A program made the translations under genes and the position numbers. Positions 62,159 through 64,000 of a stretch of 64,000 bases of DNA are shown here, piece after piece (position 1 is the first letter of the stretch; every line of letters begins with the position of its first letter). The DNA comes from Microbacterium sp. 4R-513 (GTDB taxonomy: Bacteria; Actinomycetota; Actinomycetes; Actinomycetales; Microbacteriaceae). The stretch lies in NCBI RefSeq assembly GCF_011046485.1, contig NZ_CP049256.1, forward strand, positions 744,001-808,000, written 5' to 3'. Below the pieces are notes generated by a model, which did no database searches, was not told the origin of the DNA, and saw nothing but the letters and a program-made list of their open reading frames with translations.

Positions 62159-62417
62159 CTCGTCACCTCGCTGAGTAGCTCGCCGACGCTCCATTGCCCA
62201 GGGCGTCGCGCTCTGTCTCTCGAGAGTGCGCCTGTGAGAGGACTCTCACGAGGGGCTTGACATCCGCCGCACCTCGTCACCACCGATAGACCACCCGAGC
62301 GGCCGCTCGACCCTCGCGCGAAAGGGAGAGCCGGGGCGCGAAAAAGTCAGCCGGGATGCGAATCTCTGACGCGGAATCCGCAACGTGACCGGAGCCCCCT
62401 CGGCAGCACGAGCGGCC
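62159..62417. promoter_or_regulatory. intergenic region with a palindrome
   Basis: No gene is visible. GTGAGAG (62234-62240) and CTCTCAC (62243-62249) form a perfect palindrome around GA, and TTGACA (62258-62263) occurs on the plus strand without a well-placed -10. The site could be an operator for the minus-strand small gene or part of a terminator for the gene ending at 62418. Confidence 0.4.
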
Positions 62418-62681
62418 TCACGGCGTGATCTGCGTCTGGACCTCCCACGAGCCCATCTCCTTCTCGGGGGCGCTCACGCCCTCGGGGATCGGGATCAGGG
62501 AGATGCTCGTCGCGGGCGTGATGAGCAGGAGCGCGTCTCGCCGATCGCCTTCCCCCTCGTTCACCTTCAGCCAATGCGGCCCGCCTGCCACCCCCTCGGC
62601 GATCTCTTGCTGCAGGTCTTCAAGCTCCACCCCGCCCACGCTGTACGTGTGCCCGTCGTAGACGACGTCAATCCGTTTCAT
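62418..62681 (-). CDS. small conserved hypothetical protein coupled to a DUF7882-type gene
   Basis: 87 residues: VVYDGHTYSVGGVELEDLQQ, a WLKVNEGEGDRRDALLLI strand pair and an acidic end. I recall similar short proteins in Microbacteriaceae but know no function. It overlaps the preceding DUF7882-type gene by 14 bases, so the two are co-translated; a two-protein module is a reasonable guess. Confidence 0.7.
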   Translation of the reverse strand: MKRIDVVYDGHTYSVGGVELEDLQQEIAEGVAGGPHWLKVNEGEGDRRDALLLITPATSISLIPIPEGVSAPEKEMGSWEVQTQITP

Positions 62682-63003
62682 CCGCGGCTCCCTGGCTGTC
62701 GGGGTATTCGGCCGGCTCGGGCACGACGTAGAGCCCGGCGGGCGAGTTCGCGGTGTAGGCGAGCGCGTCGACCCACGCCCGATTGAGCGAGGGCCGGCGA
62801 CTGCCGTAGAACTTGTAGACGAGCGAGCAGCGCGGGTGGATCCAGACCGTCGTCCGGCCGTCGCCCGTGCTGGGGTCGTCGCGCCAGCTGAAGTGGAAGG
62901 CCTCGCCGCGTCGGAGCTTCGTGCCGATCACGAGCTGCAGGTGGGCGAGCGTCCGGTCCTCGAAATCGACTTTGACGATGCCCTCGTAAACGAACTTTCC
63001 CAT
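62668..63003 (-). CDS. DUF7882-type small protein, copy 3
   Basis: 111 residues: MGKFVYEGIVKVDFEDRTLA, HLQLVIGTKLRRGEAFHFSW, VWIHPRCSLVYKFYGSRRP and RAWVDALAYTA. It is more like copy 2 than copy 1. Its leader contains a hairpin (CGGACCC/GGGTCCG, 5-base loop) just before the GAAGGAG ribosome site. The acidic tail resembles that of copy 2. Confidence 0.72.
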   Translation of the reverse strand: MGKFVYEGIVKVDFEDRTLAHLQLVIGTKLRRGEAFHFSWRDDPSTGDGRTTVWIHPRCSLVYKFYGSRRPSLNRAWVDALAYTANSPAGLYVVPEPAEYPDSQGAADETD

Positions 63004-63030
63004 CGCGCTCCTTCACCGGACCCACAGAGG
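63004..63030 (-). promoter_or_regulatory. leader hairpin before DUF7882 copy 3
   Basis: On the minus strand CGGACCC, a 5-base loop TCTGT and GGGTCCG precede GTGAAGGAGCGCG and the ATG. The stem ends within a few bases of the ribosome site, so it could modulate initiation. The rest of the 208-base gap to the next gene holds no other clear feature. Confidence 0.4.
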
Positions 63031-63211
63031 GTCCGTTCGGCTCCGTCGATCCCAAGTTCTCGAGCGGGCACGCGAGCCACGACGTGCTGCTCTCACGCTG
63101 TCGTCCTGTCGCGGGCGGGCAAATACTTTGACGGGGCTCGGTGCTTACGGTACGCCGGTCGACCCCCGCACCGCAGGTCCCGACGTGAGCGAGGGAGACC
63201 TCCTCGGGGCT

Positions 63212-64000
63212 TCAGACGATCGCTCCGCCGGGCGGTGTGATCTGCAGCCAGAGGAAGCCGTACGGATCGAGGTGGACGTCCGTCGCCCGCTCGGCCTGCA
63301 GCGGGATCTCACGCGGGTGGAGGAGGTCGGTGAGCACCTCTCCCCCGATGTCGGCGGCCGACGGCAGCGAAACCGTCGCCGGCTCCGCGGTGAGGTTGTG
63401 CAGCGCCAGCATCCCTCCCTCGTGGTCCGTGCGGAGGATGTGGGCGAAGACGCCGGGAGTGTCATGCTCCACGAGCTCGACATCCCCCCATCCGATCTCG
63501 GGCGTCGTGCGGTAGCGGGCGATGAGGGCGCGGATGAAGTGGAACAGCGACCCCTCATCCATCTGCTGGTTTCGCACGTTCACGTACTCGGGGCCGAAAC
63601 CCCCGGTCGTCAGCGATCCAGGAAGCTGCGAAGGCCGCGCGGGCGAGAAGCCGCCGTTCCGCTCGGGGGTCCACTGCATGGGCGAGCGGACGGCGGAGCG
63701 GCCGGGCAGCTCCGGGTTCTCGCCCATCCCGATCTCCTCGCCGTAATACAGCACCGGCACTCCCGGGAGGGAGAACAGGAGGCTGTACGCGAGGCGCAGA
63801 CGACGGGGGTCGCCGTTGAGCATGGGAGCCAGTCGTCTCAGGATGCCTCGGCCGTAGATCCGCTGGTAGGGCTCCGGAGCGAGGGCGTCGAACACCTCTT
63901 CGCGCTCCTCGTCCGTGAGGAGCTGCAGGGTGAGCTCATCGTGGTTGCGCAGGAAGTTGCCCCACGCGACGGGCTCCGACGTCTTCGGGCGCGACCGCAG
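63212..64000 (-). CDS. GH13 alpha-amylase-family enzyme, trehalose-synthase-like (partial)
   Basis: The gene enters from the right edge, so 262 C-terminal codons are visible. NFLRNHDELTLQLLTDEERE near the start is the conserved NHD (transition-state Asp) region of the trehalose synthase group, followed by RLAYSLLFSLPGVPVLYYGEEIGMGEN and SPMQWTPERNGGFS. The end is the beta-sandwich domain C. It either interconverts maltose and trehalose or hydrolyses oligosaccharides; the catalytic domain outside the window would tell. Confidence 0.85.
   Translation of the reverse strand: MRSRPKTSEPVAWGNFLRNHDELTLQLLTDEEREEVFDALAPEPYQRIYGRGILRRLAPMLNGDPRRLRLAYSLLFSLPGVPVLYYGEEIGMGENPELPGRSAVRSPMQWTPERNGGFSPARPSQLPGSLTTGGFGPEYVNVRNQQMDEGSLFHFIRALIARYRTTPEIGWGDVELVEHDTPGVFAHILRTDHEGGMLALHNLTAEPATVSLPSAADIGGEVLTDLLHPREIPLQAERATDVHLDPYGFLWLQITPPGGAIV

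Noticed and set aside
1..64000. Mobile element, prophage or genomic island
   Set aside because: No integrase, transposase, phage gene or tRNA was found, and base composition is even apart from short regulatory strips.

Overview
The window is high-GC (about 70% by eye) actinobacterial chromosome, most like Microbacterium or a close relative in the Microbacteriaceae. The signs are the gene families present (DUF6421, PadR with its permease-prefix partner, a DivIVA-like coiled coil, small DUF7882-type proteins), many GTG starts, frequent ATGA or GTGA overlaps, and many apparently leaderless promoters. I see no rRNA, tRNA, CRISPR array, integrase or transposase. It reads as ordinary chromosome rich in transport, sugar and stress functions, with no sign of a mobile island.

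Layout. 1-6.7 kb: tail of a TPR regulator, 5-oxoprolinase genes (pxpA and a pxpB-pxpC fusion), a spermidine-synthase-like protein, a SprT-like protein and a ComB-like phosphatase. 6.8-14.7 kb: an FtsX-type ABC exporter pair, a hemerythrin protein, a two-component system whose response regulator is frameshifted, a PadR/membrane-protein pair, a diacylglycerol-kinase-like enzyme and an Lrp/AsnC regulator. 14.8-19.7 kb: a DUF6421 locus with MFS transporter, SDR and threonine-aldolase-like enzyme. 19.7-25.4 kb: DivIVA-like coiled coil, NUDIX protein, a frameshifted esterase, an ABC-F ATPase behind a probable leader-peptide attenuator, and a PspC protein. 25.5-33 kb: giant Lhr helicase, Nei glycosylase, a hexapeptide-repeat protein, a short tandem repeat and a secreted nuclease. 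33-41 kb: assorted regulators, membrane proteins and a small alarmone synthetase. 41-51.7 kb: a xylose and xylo-oligosaccharide locus (xylB, xylA, ROK repressor, LacI repressor, CUT1 ABC transporter without an ATPase, GH3 glycosidase). 51.7-64 kb: a reductase, three DUF7882-type paralogues, TetR/SDR pair, SLC13 permease, an operon built round an atypical Nramp-like protein, an FAD-Rieske oxidoreductase and the C-terminal part of a GH13 trehalose-synthase-like enzyme.

The clearest functional unit is the sugar locus. The GH3 enzyme would trim imported oligosaccharides to xylose, XylA isomerises xylose to xylulose, XylB phosphorylates it, and the ROK and LacI proteins would sense the sugars. The most notable regulatory signals are the ABC-F leader (a ten-codon ORF plus a hairpin covering the ribosome binding site), a strongly over-represented 7-mer GGATGCC/GGCATCC across the window, and a recurrent TANNNT element 6-7 bases before start codons. 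Three apparent frameshifts (response regulator, esterase, TspO-like N-terminus) all sit at runs of six G or C, so sequencing error should be considered first.
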